Of a DNA stretch of 64,000 nt, positions 1 to 10,200 are shown one piece after another. Below the pieces are notes generated by a model, which saw only the letters and a list, made by a program, of their open reading frames with translations, searched no databases and was not told the DNA's origin. Source of the stretch: Hydrogenophaga sp. (lineage in GTDB: Bacteria; Pseudomonadota; Gammaproteobacteria; Burkholderiales; Burkholderiaceae_C); the NCBI GenBank assembly GCA_018333605.1, contig JAGXSV010000082.1:1-64000 (forward strand). The letters are read 5' to 3'. Numbering within the stretch: the first letter of the stretch is position 1; each line of letters starts with the position of its first letter. A program made the position numbers and the translations under genes.

Positions 1-87
1 CCGGCCAAAACCGGCAACCGCAGGCCTGCCGCACCCGCCCGCACAGCCCACGCCGCCGAGCCGCCCGCCACGGACGATGCGGCCTGA
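1..87 (+). CDS. C-terminal fragment of an unidentified Ala/Pro-rich protein
   Basis: Frame 1 is open from the first base and ends at a TGA at 85-87, giving 28 residues rich in Ala, Pro, Arg and Thr that finish in an acidic DDAA tail. The next gene starts 27 bases later on the same strand. The composition looks like the disordered tail of a larger protein, but nothing in it identifies a family. It could also be a chance open frame in GC-rich DNA. Confidence 0.35.
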   Translation, partial: PAKTGNRRPAAPARTAHAAEPPATDDAA

Positions 88-114
88 TTCACGCATGATC
101 CCCACCGCACCGAG

Positions 115-1335
115 ATGAGGATTTCCCAGCGGGCGCAGCGCGTCGAACCCTTCTACGTCATGGAGCTGGCCAAGGCGGCTTCCACCCTGGCCGCAGCCGC
201 ACAGCCGGGTGACCGGCCCATGCTGTATCTGAACATCGGGGAACCCGACTTCACCGCCCCCGCACCGGTGCAGCGGGCCGCCGAACGTGCCATTCGCGAT
301 GGCCGCACCCAATACACCCCGGCCACGGGCCTGCCCGCCTTGCGCGAAGCCATCAGCGGCTGGTACGCCACGCGCTTCGGGCTGCACGTGGATCCGGCCC
401 GCATCGTGATCACCGCCGGCGCCTCGGCCGCCTTGCAGCTGGCCTGCCTGGCTCTCATAGAAGCCGGCGACGAGGTGCTGATGCCCGACCCCAGCTACCC
501 TTGCAACCGCCAGTTTGTGCAGGCAGCCGAGGGCACCGCGGTGCTGCTGCCGTCGGGCCCGGCCGAGCGCTTCCAGCTCAGTGCCGCACAGGTGCAGACG
601 GCTTGGGGCCCGGCCACCCGCGGCGTGTTGCTGGCGTCACCGTCCAACCCCACCGGCACGTCCATGGCCCGCGACGAGCTGGAGCGCATGGCCCGGTTCG
701 TGCGCGAGCAGGGCGGCGTGACGCTGGTGGATGAAATCTACCTGGGCCTGAGCTTTGACGACGCCTACGGCCACAGCGCCCTGGGCCTGCCCGATGGCTT
801 GGGCGACGAGGTCATCAGCATCAACAGCTTTTCCAAATACTTCAACATGACCGGTTGGCGCCTGGGCTGGCTGGTGCTGCCCCCGGCGCTGGTGCCGGCG
901 GTGGAGCGGCTGGCGCAAAACCTGTTCATCTGCGCCAGCACCATTGCGCAGCACGCAGCGCTGGCTTGCTTCGAGCCCGATACCCTGGCCGAATACGAGC
1001 GCCGCCGCGCTGAGTTCAAGGCCCGGCGCGACTACTTCATTCCCGAACTCAACCGACTGGGCATCACCGTGCCCGTGATGCCCGACGGCGCCTTTTACGC
1101 CTGGGCCGACGTCAGCGGGCTGTGTGAGCGCTGGGGCATTCCCCCGCAGGGCGGCCGCCCCGAGGCGGGTGGCAGCTGGACGCTGGCGTTTGAGCTGATG
1201 CAGCGCTGCCAGCTGGCGACCACCCCCGGACGTGATTTTGGCGTTGCCGACCCCGGGCGCTATCTGCGCTTTTCCACCGCCAATGCCATGGCGCACTTGC
1301 GTGAAGCCGTGGCGCGGCTGGAGCAGGCACTGTGA
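115..1335 (+). CDS. PLP-dependent class I/II aminotransferase (AspC-like)
   Basis: A 406-residue fold-type I aminotransferase, the usual length for the family. The PLP lysine is K241 in the SFSKYFNMTGWRLGW stretch. Other family marks are the N-terminal NIGEPDF, a SNPTGT loop, and DEIYLGL, which carries the Asp/Tyr pair contacting PLP. The arginine expected to bind the substrate carboxylate lies near RYLRFS close to the C-terminus. The family transfers an amino group between an amino acid and a 2-oxo acid in the cytoplasm; the substrate cannot be told from sequence. The stop overlaps the GTG start of ybgC, so the two genes are probably co-transcribed and translationally coupled. Confidence 0.93.
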   Translation: MRISQRAQRVEPFYVMELAKAASTLAAAAQPGDRPMLYLNIGEPDFTAPAPVQRAAERAIRDGRTQYTPATGLPALREAISGWYATRFGLHVDPARIVITAGASAALQLACLALIEAGDEVLMPDPSYPCNRQFVQAAEGTAVLLPSGPAERFQLSAAQVQTAWGPATRGVLLASPSNPTGTSMARDELERMARFVREQGGVTLVDEIYLGLSFDDAYGHSALGLPDGLGDEVISINSFSKYFNMTGWRLGWLVLPPALVPAVERLAQNLFICASTIAQHAALACFEPDTLAEYERRRAEFKARRDYFIPELNRLGITVPVMPDGAFYAWADVSGLCERWGIPPQGGRPEAGGSWTLAFELMQRCQLATTPGRDFGVADPGRYLRFSTANAMAHLREAVARLEQAL

Positions 1336-1772
1336 ACACCATCGCCACACCAGGCCAGTTCACCTGGCCCGTGCGGGTGTACTGGGAAGACACCGATGCC
1401 GGTGGGATCGTGTTTTATGCCAACTACCTCAAGTTTTTCGAGCGGGCCCGCACCGAATGGCTGCGTGCTCTGGGCGTAGAGCAGCAGCGCCTGCGCGATG
1501 AGGTGGGCGGCATGTTTGTGGTGACCGCCACGCAGGTGAAATACCACCGCCCGGCCCGGCTGGACGATTTGCTTTTGGTTACGGCCCGCGTACAAGAAGC
1601 CGGCCGTGCCTCACTCACAATCGAGCAAACCGCACGGCTTCAGGCACCTGATGCTGGAGGCGACAGCCCGCTGCTCTGCGAAGGCAGCATCCGCATTGGC
1701 TGGGTTGACGTCGCCACGATGCGGCCGCAACGCATTCCGGCCGCCATTCTCGACGCGCTCATGGCTTCATGA
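1332..1772 (+). CDS. ybgC: Tol-Pal-associated acyl-CoA thioesterase YbgC
   Basis: A 146-residue hot-dog-fold thioesterase of the 4-hydroxybenzoyl-CoA thioesterase type. The signature YWEDTDAGGIVFYANYLKFF lies near the N-terminus; the aspartate at about D22 is the expected catalytic residue. Members hydrolyse short-chain acyl-CoAs or bind acyl carrier protein and are encoded at the head of tol-pal operons, as here. The start is GTG at 1332, overlapping the aminotransferase stop. The stop is 57 bases before the chosen tolQ start. Confidence 0.93.
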   Translation: MNTIATPGQFTWPVRVYWEDTDAGGIVFYANYLKFFERARTEWLRALGVEQQRLRDEVGGMFVVTATQVKYHRPARLDDLLLVTARVQEAGRASLTIEQTARLQAPDAGGDSPLLCEGSIRIGWVDVATMRPQRIPAAILDALMAS

Positions 1773-1829
1773 TTGAGTCTTTTGCGCACACAGTGCGCAA
1801 CTTTTTCCGTCTTTGCACCTCCGATTTCC

Positions 1830-2522
1830 ATGAATCAAGATCTCTCTATTGTTCAATTGATGCTCGACGCGACCTGGGTGGTGCAGGCGGTGGTCGCCTT
1901 GCTGGTGACGGTGTCCGTCATCAGCTGGGCGGCCATTTTCCGCAAGGTGTTCGCGATCAAGCGCGTGCGGGCCCACAACGACAACTTTGAACGCGAGTTC
2001 TGGTCGGGCAGCAATCTCAATGAACTCTATGCGGCAGCAGCGCAAAGTGCCCGGCACGGCGGGCCCATGGAGCGCATTTTTGCCAGCGGGATGCGCGAAT
2101 ACCAGAAACTGCGCGAACGCCGCATCACCGACAACAGCGCCTTGCTCGACGGTGCACGCCGCGCCATGCGCGCCAGTTTCCAGCGCGAAGTGGATGCACT
2201 GGAAGTCAACCTCTCGTTCCTGGGTACGGTGGGATCAGTGGCACCCTATGTGGGCCTGTTTGGCACGGTGTGGGGCATCATGCACGCCTTCACCGGTCTG
2301 GCCTCACTGGCGCAGGTGACGCTGGCTTCGGTAGCGCCCGGCATTGCCGAAGCGCTGGTGGCCACCGCCATCAGCCTATTTGCAGCCATTCCGGCCGTGG
2401 TGGCGTACAACCGGTTTGCCCACGACATTGACCGCCTGGCCAACACCATGGAAACCTTCATGGAGGAGTTTTCCAACATCTTGCAGCGCAACCTGGGGGC
2501 ACAGACCCCTGCCGGGCATTGA
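1830..2522 (+). CDS. tolQ: Tol-Pal system proton-channel subunit TolQ
   Basis: A 230-residue inner-membrane protein of the TolQ/ExbB/MotA family. There is one membrane segment near residues 12-36, then a cytoplasmic stretch, then two more segments, with GTVGSVAPYVGLFGTVWGIM leading into the second. With TolR it converts proton-motive force into movement of TolA, which maintains the outer membrane during division. I chose the ATG at 1830 because the protein then starts MNQDLSIVQLML, like known TolQ. The frame stays open back to a TTG at 1773, directly after the ybgC stop. No clear ribosome-binding site is visible. The tolR start follows almost at once. Confidence 0.95.
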   Translation: MNQDLSIVQLMLDATWVVQAVVALLVTVSVISWAAIFRKVFAIKRVRAHNDNFEREFWSGSNLNELYAAAAQSARHGGPMERIFASGMREYQKLRERRITDNSALLDGARRAMRASFQREVDALEVNLSFLGTVGSVAPYVGLFGTVWGIMHAFTGLASLAQVTLASVAPGIAEALVATAISLFAAIPAVVAYNRFAHDIDRLANTMETFMEEFSNILQRNLGAQTPAGH

Positions 2523-2524
2523 GC

Positions 2525-2941
2525 ATGGCCGCCGCGTCCACCCGCCGTGCCCGGCGCACCAAACATGAAATCAACATGGTGCCCTTCATCGACGTGATGC
2601 TGGTGCTGCTGATCATTTTCATGGTGACCGCGCCGCTGATCACGCCGAGCCAGATCGACCTGCCCAGCGCCGGCCAGGCGGACCGACCGCCCGACATCTA
2701 TGTGGAAGTGATCATCGACAAAACCGAGCGGCTGCAGGTGCGCATGGGCAAAGACAGCCAGCCCCCCACCGAGGTGGCACTGGGCGGGTTGGTGAGCCGG
2801 GTGCAGACGCTCAGCAGCGGCACCGACAACATGCCGGTGCTGGTGAGCGCTGACAAAAACGTGAAATACGACGCCGTGATGGAGGTGGTGCGCCGCCTGC
2901 GCGCTGCTGGCGTGCAGCGGGTGGCGCTGTCCACCCTCTGA
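2525..2941 (+). CDS. tolR: Tol-Pal system subunit TolR
   Basis: A 138-residue ExbD/TolR-family protein: a short basic cytoplasmic N-terminus, one membrane helix and a periplasmic domain. The helix contains the conserved NMVPFIDVMLVLLIIFMV stretch; its aspartate is the proton-carrying residue. The ATG at 2525 is preferred over an in-frame TTG at 2519 that overlaps the tolQ stop. The gene begins 2 bases after tolQ and ends 22 bases before tolA, so all three should share one mRNA. Confidence 0.95.
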   Translation: MAAASTRRARRTKHEINMVPFIDVMLVLLIIFMVTAPLITPSQIDLPSAGQADRPPDIYVEVIIDKTERLQVRMGKDSQPPTEVALGGLVSRVQTLSSGTDNMPVLVSADKNVKYDAVMEVVRRLRAAGVQRVALSTL

Positions 2942-2963
2942 CGCGCTGCCCACACCCAACGCC

Positions 2964-3956
2964 ATGCACAGCACCACCGACACCCTGAACCTGACCCCGC
3001 CGGCGCCCGGCCGCTGGCTCGGGCCGCTGGGGCTGGCGCTGGTGGTGCATGGGCTGCTGGTGGTCGCGCTGACCTGGGGCGTGGGCTGGCAGCGCGATGC
3101 ACCGCCGGTCATGTTCGAGGCCGAAATCTGGTCACCCGCGCCGCAAGCGGCTGCGCCCCGGGCCGTCGAGCCACCGCCGCCCCCGCCTTCGCCGCCAGCC
3201 GCGGCTCCCCGGGCACAACCTCAGCCGGCTCCCAAGCCAACACCTACCGCACCCGCTCCCCAGCCAGCACCAGCACCCGGCCCCACACAGGCCGATATCG
3301 CCACAGCACAGGCCAAGCTGAAAGCGCAAGCCGACCTGAGAAGGACGCAGGCCGAGGCCGCCCGCAAAGCCGCTGCAGACAAGCTGGCCCAGGACACACT
3401 GGCCGCCGCCCAAAAGGCCGAAGCCGAGAAAGCGGCTGCGGACAGAAAAGCCGCTGCAGACCTCAGAAGGACACAGGCCGAGGCCGCCCGCAAAGCCGCC
3501 GCCGAGAAGGAGCGCCAACAGCAGCTTACCCAGGAAAAGCGCGAAAAAGAACGCCAGCTGGCCGAAGAAAAACGGCTGGACGAGCTGGCCGCCAAAGAGC
3601 GCGATGCACAGATGCGTCGCATCATGGGCCAGGCCGGTGCCAGCGGGGGCCCGCAGGCTGCCGGAACGGCACAGCAGTCCAGCGGCCCTTCTGCAGCCTA
3701 TGGCGGGCGCGTGGCCGCGCGCATCAAACCCAATGTGGTGTTCACCGAAGTGGTGAGCGGCAACCCCCGCGCCGAGGTGGAGGTGCGCACCCTGCCCGAC
3801 GGCACCATCACCTCGCGGCGCATTGTCAAGCCCAGCGGCAGCCCGGCCTGGGACGAAGCGGTGCTGCGCGCCATTGACCGCACGGGCACGCTGCCCCGGG
3901 ACACCGATGGCCGCGTGCCTTCATCGCTCATCATCGGTCTGCGCCCACTGGACTGA
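2964..3956 (+). CDS. tolA: Tol-Pal system periplasm-spanning protein TolA
   Basis: A 330-residue protein with classic TolA architecture. There is one membrane helix at about residues 18-41, then a Pro/Ala-rich stretch, then a long Ala/Lys/Glu coiled coil (about 110-225), then a C-terminal TonB-like domain (about 250-330). The C-terminal part carries VEVRTLPDGTITSRR and SGSPAWDEAVLRAI, typical of this domain. TolA links TolQR in the inner membrane to TolB and Pal at the outer membrane. The coiled coil contains an internal duplication (DNA 3330-3383 and 3456-3509). tolB and pal do not follow. Confidence 0.95.
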   Translation: MHSTTDTLNLTPPAPGRWLGPLGLALVVHGLLVVALTWGVGWQRDAPPVMFEAEIWSPAPQAAAPRAVEPPPPPPSPPAAAPRAQPQPAPKPTPTAPAPQPAPAPGPTQADIATAQAKLKAQADLRRTQAEAARKAAADKLAQDTLAAAQKAEAEKAAADRKAAADLRRTQAEAARKAAAEKERQQQLTQEKREKERQLAEEKRLDELAAKERDAQMRRIMGQAGASGGPQAAGTAQQSSGPSAAYGGRVAARIKPNVVFTEVVSGNPRAEVEVRTLPDGTITSRRIVKPSGSPAWDEAVLRAIDRTGTLPRDTDGRVPSSLIIGLRPLD

Positions 3957-3969
3957 GGCAGCCCTGGTT

Positions 3970-4302
3970 TCAGCCAGCCTCGCACGCCGCCAGGCATTCA
4001 GCACAAAAACCGCCGCCGGATCGACAGCCAAACTTTCGACATTCATGAGGGCTTCGCAGGTGCAGCACAAGCCATAGGTCCCGGCGCTCATGCGATCCAG
4101 CGCAGCGCGAAGTTGCGCCCGCGTACCGCATGCCGCTGGCGCATCCCGATGGCCATGGCTTGTTGCTGCAGCGCATCCATGCGCGACATCCGGACAATAC
4201 TCGTTTGATCAAGCACCACCGTGCCGAACAGCGAACGGTCCTGCCGGCCTCGGCCAACAAGCGCTGCAATTCGGTTTCGATGTGCTCGCGCAAAGCGTCA
4301 AC
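3970..4302 (-). pseudogene. Degraded DksA/TraR-type zinc-finger protein
   Basis: Read on the minus strand, this stretch encodes a DksA/TraR-like protein only when pieces from different frames are joined. The order is an N-terminal helix (REHIETELQRLLAEAG), then DQTSIVRMSRMDALQQQAMA, then AQLRAALDRMSAGTYGLCCTC, then FCAECLAACEAG. The DQTS..RMSRMDALQ..A block and a four-cysteine zinc finger (CxxC ... CxxC) are typical of this family. All four cysteines survive but lie in different frames, so at least three frameshifts are needed. The opening frame also has a TAG 5 codons before its first possible start. It sits between tolA and a minus-strand universal stress gene. Sequencing error is an unlikely cause of so many shifts. 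Confidence 0.7.
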
Positions 4303-4567
4303 CTAGAAACGGCAGTGGGACAGGCCCGAGTGGGCTGTCAGGGGGTGCGCTGGCGAGGCGCAACGACGCCATCGCGCCTCCTGGCGGCACCATCGGGCTT
4401 GTGGCGCTTTCACCCACGCGGTGAGCCTCGCCGTGGTCCACATCGCCAAGGATCATGGGCCCCTCCAGCGGCAGGAGCGCGGTCAACTGCCGTTTCCAGG
4501 GTCACCCTGCGCTGGGCCCAACGTGGAGGCCCTGACCGAGCCTGCACGGTGTTTGCGCTGACCGGGC
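4303..4567. other. Intergenic stretch, no recognised gene
   Basis: These 265 bases separate the DksA-like pseudogene from the end of the universal stress gene; with the pseudogene they form a 611-base gap without an intact gene. A minus-strand open frame at 4298-4486 (62 codons) shows no recognisable family, and no clear terminator hairpin with a T-tract is visible. It may be further decayed coding DNA. Confidence 0.4.
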
Positions 4568-5431
4568 TCAGCGCAGCAGCAGCGTCGGAATACGCGCCGA
4601 GCGCAGCAGGTCGGCGGTCTTGCTGCCCATGAACAGGCTGCGCACCGGCGAGTGGGTGTAGGCACCCATCACCAGCAGGTCGATGCGCTTGGACTGAATG
4701 GCCTGGGCGATCACGCTCTCGCGGTCACCGGGCACGATCTCACCCACCACGCCCAGCCCGGCCGCCTCCAGCTTGGCGGTGGCCCAGGCCATGTGCTTCG
4801 GCCCGTCCTGGCTGGCTTTGCCGGCCATCAGCAGGTGCACGGGCAAGCCGCGAAAGAGCGGGCTGCCTGCCACCATTTCTACGCCCTTGCGGGTGATGCT
4901 GCTGCCATCGAACGCAATCAGTATGCGCTCGGGTGCTTTGAAACCGTCTGTCACGGTCAAGATCGGACGATCCAGCGCCCGCACCACCCGCTCGACGTTG
5001 CGGCCCAGGTCGCGTTGGGTGGATTGCGCCGACTCACCGCGGCGGCCCAGCACAAAAAGACGCACGCCGTCTTGCTGCTCGTGCAAGGTTTCGTCCAGAT
5101 GGCCCAGGCGCTGGCGCACGTCCACCGTCTGCACACCGGCGGCCAGGGCGCGTTCGCGCAAGCGGTTCAAAAACAGCCGCCCCTGCTCGCGGGCGGCCTT
5201 GCTGCGCAGGGCATCGGCCTCGGTCAGTTCGCCCAGCAGGCTCTCTTGTGCATTGGGCGTGAGCGAGCCGCTGTGGTCCTGGCTGGCACTGGTTTCGGGC
5301 TGGCGGTCGATCACATGCAGAAGTTCCAGCGGCGCAGCCATGCGCTGTGCAGCCCAGGCGGCGTAGTCGGTCACGTGGTCGGCAAAAGCAGACTGGTCCA
5401 CACAAGCGAGGACTTTGTTGTCGGTGTTCAT
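4568..5431 (-). CDS. Tandem-domain universal stress protein (UspA family)
   Basis: A 287-residue cytoplasmic protein with two Usp domains in tandem (about 1-150 and 160-287). The first opens with KVLACVDQS and the second with [10 protein letters not shown], both typical first beta-strands. The second ends with a nucleotide-loop-like [17 protein letters not shown], resembling the ATP-binding GxxG-x9-GS pattern. Usp proteins respond to stress and energy limitation; the ligand here is unknown. It begins 14 bases after the SulP transporter gene on the same strand, so the two are probably one transcript. Confidence 0.9.
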   Translation of the reverse strand: MNTDNKVLACVDQSAFADHVTDYAAWAAQRMAAPLELLHVIDRQPETSASQDHSGSLTPNAQESLLGELTEADALRSKAAREQGRLFLNRLRERALAAGVQTVDVRQRLGHLDETLHEQQDGVRLFVLGRRGESAQSTQRDLGRNVERVVRALDRPILTVTDGFKAPERILIAFDGSSITRKGVEMVAGSPLFRGLPVHLLMAGKASQDGPKHMAWATAKLEAAGLGVVGEIVPGDRESVIAQAIQSKRIDLLVMGAYTHSPVRSLFMGSKTADLLRSARIPTLLLR

Positions 5432-5445
5432 ATCGGTACTCGCTT

Positions 5446-6933
5446 TCAGTGGCCGGCCAGAAGATCTTCCGCACCGTCTTTGTCGTGCACGCCAAACTTG
5501 TCCACCATGGTGGCACTGGCCTCGTTCAAACCGATGATTTCAACATCGGTGCCGTCGCGGCGGAATTTCAGCACCACCTTGTCCAGCGCACTCACGGCCG
5601 TGATGTCCCAGAAATGCGCTCGGCTCACGTCGATGCGCACGCGCTCGATGACTTCCTTAAAGTCAAAAGCATCGTTGAAGCGGTCGGCGGTGGCGAAAAA
5701 CACCTGACCCGTGACGGTGTAGGTGCGCTGGCGGCCCTCGTCTTCGGCCAACGAGCGGATGCGCAGAATCTGGCCCACCTTGTGTGCAAAGAAAAACCCC
5801 GAAAGCAGCACACCGGTGAGCACGCCCTTGGCCAGGTCGTGCGTGGCCACCGTCACCACCACGGTGGCCACCATCACGATGCTGGAGCTGGGTGGATGCT
5901 CACGCAGGCTTTTCACCGATGCCCAACTGAACGTGCCGATGGCCACCATGATCATCACCGCCACCAGCGCGGCCATGGGAATCTGCTTCACCCAGTCGCC
6001 CAGAAACACCACCAGAATCAGCAGTACCACACCGGCGGTGAGCGTCGACAAGCGCCCGCGCCCGCCCGATTTCACGTTGATGACCGACTGGCCGATCATG
6101 GCGCAGCCCGCCATGCCACCGATGAATCCGCTGGCGATGTTGGCCACCCCTTGGCCCACGCATTCGCGGTTTTTGTCGCTCTTGGTGTCGGTCAGGTCGT
6201 CTACGATGGTGGCGGTCATCAACGATTCCAGCAAACCCACCACCATCAGCGTGAGCGAATAAGGGAAGATGATCTTCAGCGTTTCCAGGTTGAGCGGAAT
6301 GTCCGGGATCAGGAACATGGGCAGACTGTCGGGCAGCTCGCCCATGTCGCCCACGGTGCGAATCTCCAGGCCCAGTACCAGGGACACCGCCGTGAGCACA
6401 ACGATGGTGACCAGCGGCGACGGCACCGCCTTGGTGATGTAAGGGAAACCGTAAATGATGGCCAGACCGGCGACGGTCATCGCATACACATGCCAGGTGA
6501 CGTTGGTCAACTCGGGCAGCTGCGCCATGAAGATCAGAATGGCCAGCGCGTTCACAAAACCGGTGACCACCGAGCGCGACACAAAGCGCATGAGTGCGCC
6601 CAGGTTGATCCAGCCGGCAATGATCTGCAGCACCCCAGTGAGCACCGTGGCGGCCAGCAGGTATTGCAAGCCGTGGTCTTTGACCAGCGTCACCATCAGC
6701 AGCGCCATGGCGCCCGTGGCCGCCGAAATCATGCCGGGACGGCCACCGACAAACGCAATCACCACCGCGATACAGAACGAGGCGTAAAGCCCGACCTTGG
6801 GGTCCACGCCCGCGATGATGGAGAACGCAATGGCCTCGGGAATCAGCGCCAGCGCCACCACCAAACCGGCGAGCACGTCGTTGCGGATGTTGGACGTCCA
6901 GTCCTGTTGGAAATTTTTAAACAAATCAAACAC
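5446..6933 (-). CDS. SulP-family inorganic anion transporter
   Basis: A membrane transporter with about 10-12 helices followed by a C-terminal STAS domain (from about [18 protein letters not shown]). Early markers are [21 protein letters not shown] and GLYASF, characteristic of SulP proteins. Members carry sulfate, bicarbonate or dicarboxylates; the substrate cannot be read off. The frame is open upstream to 7095, but those 54 residues look nothing like a SulP N-terminus. I therefore place the start at the GTG at 6933 (V-F-D-L-F-K-N-F), giving 495 residues. The start is uncertain because the nearest GGAG is almost touching the GTG. Co-transcribed with the downstream Usp gene. Confidence 0.9.
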   Translation of the reverse strand: MFDLFKNFQQDWTSNIRNDVLAGLVVALALIPEAIAFSIIAGVDPKVGLYASFCIAVVIAFVGGRPGMISAATGAMALLMVTLVKDHGLQYLLAATVLTGVLQIIAGWINLGALMRFVSRSVVTGFVNALAILIFMAQLPELTNVTWHVYAMTVAGLAIIYGFPYITKAVPSPLVTIVVLTAVSLVLGLEIRTVGDMGELPDSLPMFLIPDIPLNLETLKIIFPYSLTLMVVGLLESLMTATIVDDLTDTKSDKNRECVGQGVANIASGFIGGMAGCAMIGQSVINVKSGGRGRLSTLTAGVVLLILVVFLGDWVKQIPMAALVAVMIMVAIGTFSWASVKSLREHPPSSSIVMVATVVVTVATHDLAKGVLTGVLLSGFFFAHKVGQILRIRSLAEDEGRQRTYTVTGQVFFATADRFNDAFDFKEVIERVRIDVSRAHFWDITAVSALDKVVLKFRRDGTDVEIIGLNEASATMVDKFGVHDKDGAEDLLAGH

Positions 6934-7278
6934 TCCAACGCGCCGGCAGAGTACATCCGCTCTGGCACGCCAATCAGGAAGACAAGAAAATTGAAAGGAA
7001 AGCACGCCTAAGGAAGCACGTCCATGGCCGCATGACCGCGACAAAGCCAACACCACGACGCGCCTGCGGCGCATCCAGCGACGCAACGCAGGCATGCGGC
7101 GCTGCCCCTAACCTGCAAATGGTGTGCAGGGAAAGTGGCTGGGCAATGGTGCTTGACTTACAACGGAGGCTCCGGGTGGGATGGGCTGCGAAAAAAATTT
7201 CAGGCGCCAGGCGGCGCTCGCAGCAGAGAAACTGAGCTGCCGATTGTAATGGCCGCTGACCGGCTTGCTATCCAAGCT
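6934..7278. other. Intergenic region between dnaE end and sulP start
   Basis: This 345-base gap holds a likely dnaE terminator near its right end (7191-7217). The rest should contain the sulP promoter, but no convincing -35/-10 pair was found on the minus strand. Small open frames here, such as plus-strand 7032-7235, have no family features. Confidence 0.5.
7191..7217 (-). terminator. Probable intrinsic terminator of dnaE
   Basis: On the minus strand a GCGCC/GGCGC stem with a 4-nt loop (7204-7217) is followed, after a few bases, by a run of seven T (7191-7197 are A on the plus strand). It lies about 60 bases past the dnaE stop. The gap between stem and T-run makes it less than ideal. Confidence 0.5.
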
Positions 7279-10200
7279 TCAGTCAAACACGATCTCGGCC
7301 CGCTGCTCGTGCGCCTGCGCCATCCAGCTGGCCAGCGCGGCGTCGGTGGGGAAAAACAGCGCGCGGTCGTCCAGCTGCAGTTCGCACTGTGCGCCGCTGC
7401 GCTGCAGCGCCAGCCGCACCGGCAGGCCACGCACCAGTTCGCCCTGCTCGGTCACTTCGCGCTTGGGCGGAAACTCGCGCACCAGCGTGTGCACCGCCGG
7501 GGCGGTGCCGTTCACGGCCACGCGCAGGTATTTTCCAAAGCGGCAGCGGGCCGAAGCCAGGTCCCAGATCTGCTGGATCTTCAGCCGCAGGCCGCCTGAG
7601 AAGCGGTCGGGCTGGGCCACCGCCTGCACGATGATGAGCTCGTCGTCTTTGAGCAAATGGCGGTGCAGGTTGATGAGGTTTTCGTCGGCGCTGATTTCCA
7701 GCACCGCGGTTTTGTCGTCCAGCTTGAACAGCGCCAGCTTGCCGCGCTGCCCGTTGATGACGCGGAAGTCGGTCACGATGCCGGCCAGGATCACCGGGTC
7801 GCGGCTTTCAGTCACGTCTTCCAGTGCGGTGCGGGCAAAACGGCGCACCTCGCGCTGCACCTCGTCAAACAGGTGGCCCGAAAAGTAGAAGCCCATCGCC
7901 GTTTTTTCCAGCGTGAGGCGCTCTTTCACGCCCCATGGCGTGGTGGCCACCAGCTCGGGCTCTTGCGTGCTGGAGCCGTGGTCGTCGCCGGCACCCATCA
8001 TGTCAAACAGGCCGCCCTGGTTGGCGTTGGCCACGCTGGCCGCAGCGAAGTCAAAGGCGCGCTCCACCGAGGCCAACACCTCGGCCCGGTTCAGGTGCAG
8101 CGAGTCAAACGCGCCGGCCTTGATGAGCGCTTCCACCGTGCGCTTGTTCAGGCGCGAGCGGTCAACCCGGCGGCAGAAGTCAAACAGGCTTTTGAACGGC
8201 CCCGCTTCGGCGCCGTTGGGGCCTTCGCCGCGGCCTTCGCGCGCCGCCACAATGGCTTCAATGGCCAGCTGCCCGGTGCCTTTGATGGCGCCCAGGCCGT
8301 AGCGGATCGACTTGTCGGTGATGGGCTCGAAACGGTAAAAGCCGCGGTTGACATCGGGCGCCTCAAAGGTGATGCCCATCTTGTGCGCGTCTTCCACCAG
8401 CACCTTGAGCTTGTCGGTGTCGTCCATCTCCACCGTCATGTTGGCGCAGAAGAACTCGGCGGTGTAGTGCACCTTGAGCCAGCCCGTGTGGTAGGCCAAC
8501 AGGGAATACGCAGCGGCGTGCGACTTGTTGAAACCGTAGCCCGCGAACTTCTCCATCAAGTCAAAAATCTCGTCGGCCTTTTCCTGGCTGATGCCGTTTT
8601 TGGCTGCGCCGGCGCGGAAGATGGCGCGGTGCTCGGCCATTTCTTCGGCCTTTTTCTTGCCCATGGCGCGGCGCAGCATGTCGGCGCCGCCCAGCGAGTA
8701 GCCGCCCAAAATCTGCGCGGTCTGCATCACCTGTTCCTGGTAGACCATGATCCCGTAGGTTTCGGAGAGCATGTCGGCCACCAGCGGGTGCGGGTACTCG
8801 ATGACCTCGCGCCCGTGCTTGCGCGCCACGAAGCTGGGGATCAGGTCCATAGGCCCAGGACGGTAGAGCGCATTCAGCGCAATCAGGTCTTCCAGGCGGC
8901 TGGGCTTGGCGTCTTTCAGCATGCCCTGCATGCCGCGGCTTTCAAACTGGAACACGGCTTCAGTCTGGCCGCGCGAGAACAGTGCGTACACGCGCGCGTC
9001 GTCCAGCGGCACGTTCTCAAAGCAAAAATCTTCCTGGCCCTTGTGGCGCTTCACAATGAACTCGCGCGCAATCTCCAGAATGGTCAGCGTGGCCAGGCCC
9101 AAAAAGTCGAACTTCACCAGGCCCACGGCCTCCACGTCGTCCTTGTCGTACTGGCTCACGGCCGAGTCGCTGCCGGGCTGGGCATACAGCGGGGTGAAGT
9201 CGGTGAGCTTGCCCGGCGCGATCAGCACACCGCCGGCGTGCATGCCGATGTTGCGCGTCATGCCTTCGAGCTTTTGCGCCAGCTCGATCAGCGTTTTCAC
9301 GTCGTCTTCTTTGCTGATGCGCTCAGCCAGCACCGGCTCCATTTCAATGGCGTAGTTGTTTTTGTCGCCCTCTTTCTTCGGGTTGGGCGGGTACTGCAGC
9401 GTGACCGACATGCCCGGCTTGTTCGGGATCAGTTTGGAAATGCCGTCGCAAAAACCGTAGGAAAAGTCCAACACCCGGCCCACGTCGCGAATGGCGGCGC
9501 GCGCGGCCATGGTGCCAAAGGTGGCGATCTGGCTCACCGCGTCCTTGCCGTATTTGTCCTTCACATAGTCGATCACCCGGTCGCGGTTGGTCTGGCAAAA
9601 GTCGATGTCGAAGTCGGGCATGGACACCCGCTCGGGGTTCAAAAACCGCTCGAACAGCAGGTTGTATTGCAGCGGGTCCAGGTCGGTGATTTTCAGCGCA
9701 TAGGCCACCAGCGAGCCGGCTCCCGAACCCCGGCCCGGGCCCACCGGGCAGCCGTTTTTCTTGGCCCAGTTGATGAAGTCGCCCACGATCAGGAAGTAAC
9801 CGGGGAAGCCCATGTTCAAGATCGTGTTGATCTCGAATTCGAGCCGCGCCACGTAGCGGGGGCGCTCGGCGTCGCGTTTGGCCACGTCGGGGTACAGGTG
9901 CGCCAGGCGCTCTTCCAGCCCTTCAAACGACGACAACCGGAAGAAATCTTCCATCGGCATGGGAACGCCATCGATCAGCGGCGTGGGGAAGTTGGGCAGC
10001 TGCGGCTTGCCCAGCACCAGCGTGAGGTTGCAGCGCTTGGCAATTTCCAGCGTGTTGGCCACGGCCGAGGGAATGTCGGCAAACAGCGTCACCATTTGCG
10101 CGGCGCTTTTGAAATACTGTTCGCGGGTGAAGCGGCGCACACGCCGGTTGTTGCCCAAAATCTCGCCATCGGAAATGCACACCCGCGCTTCGTGCGACTC

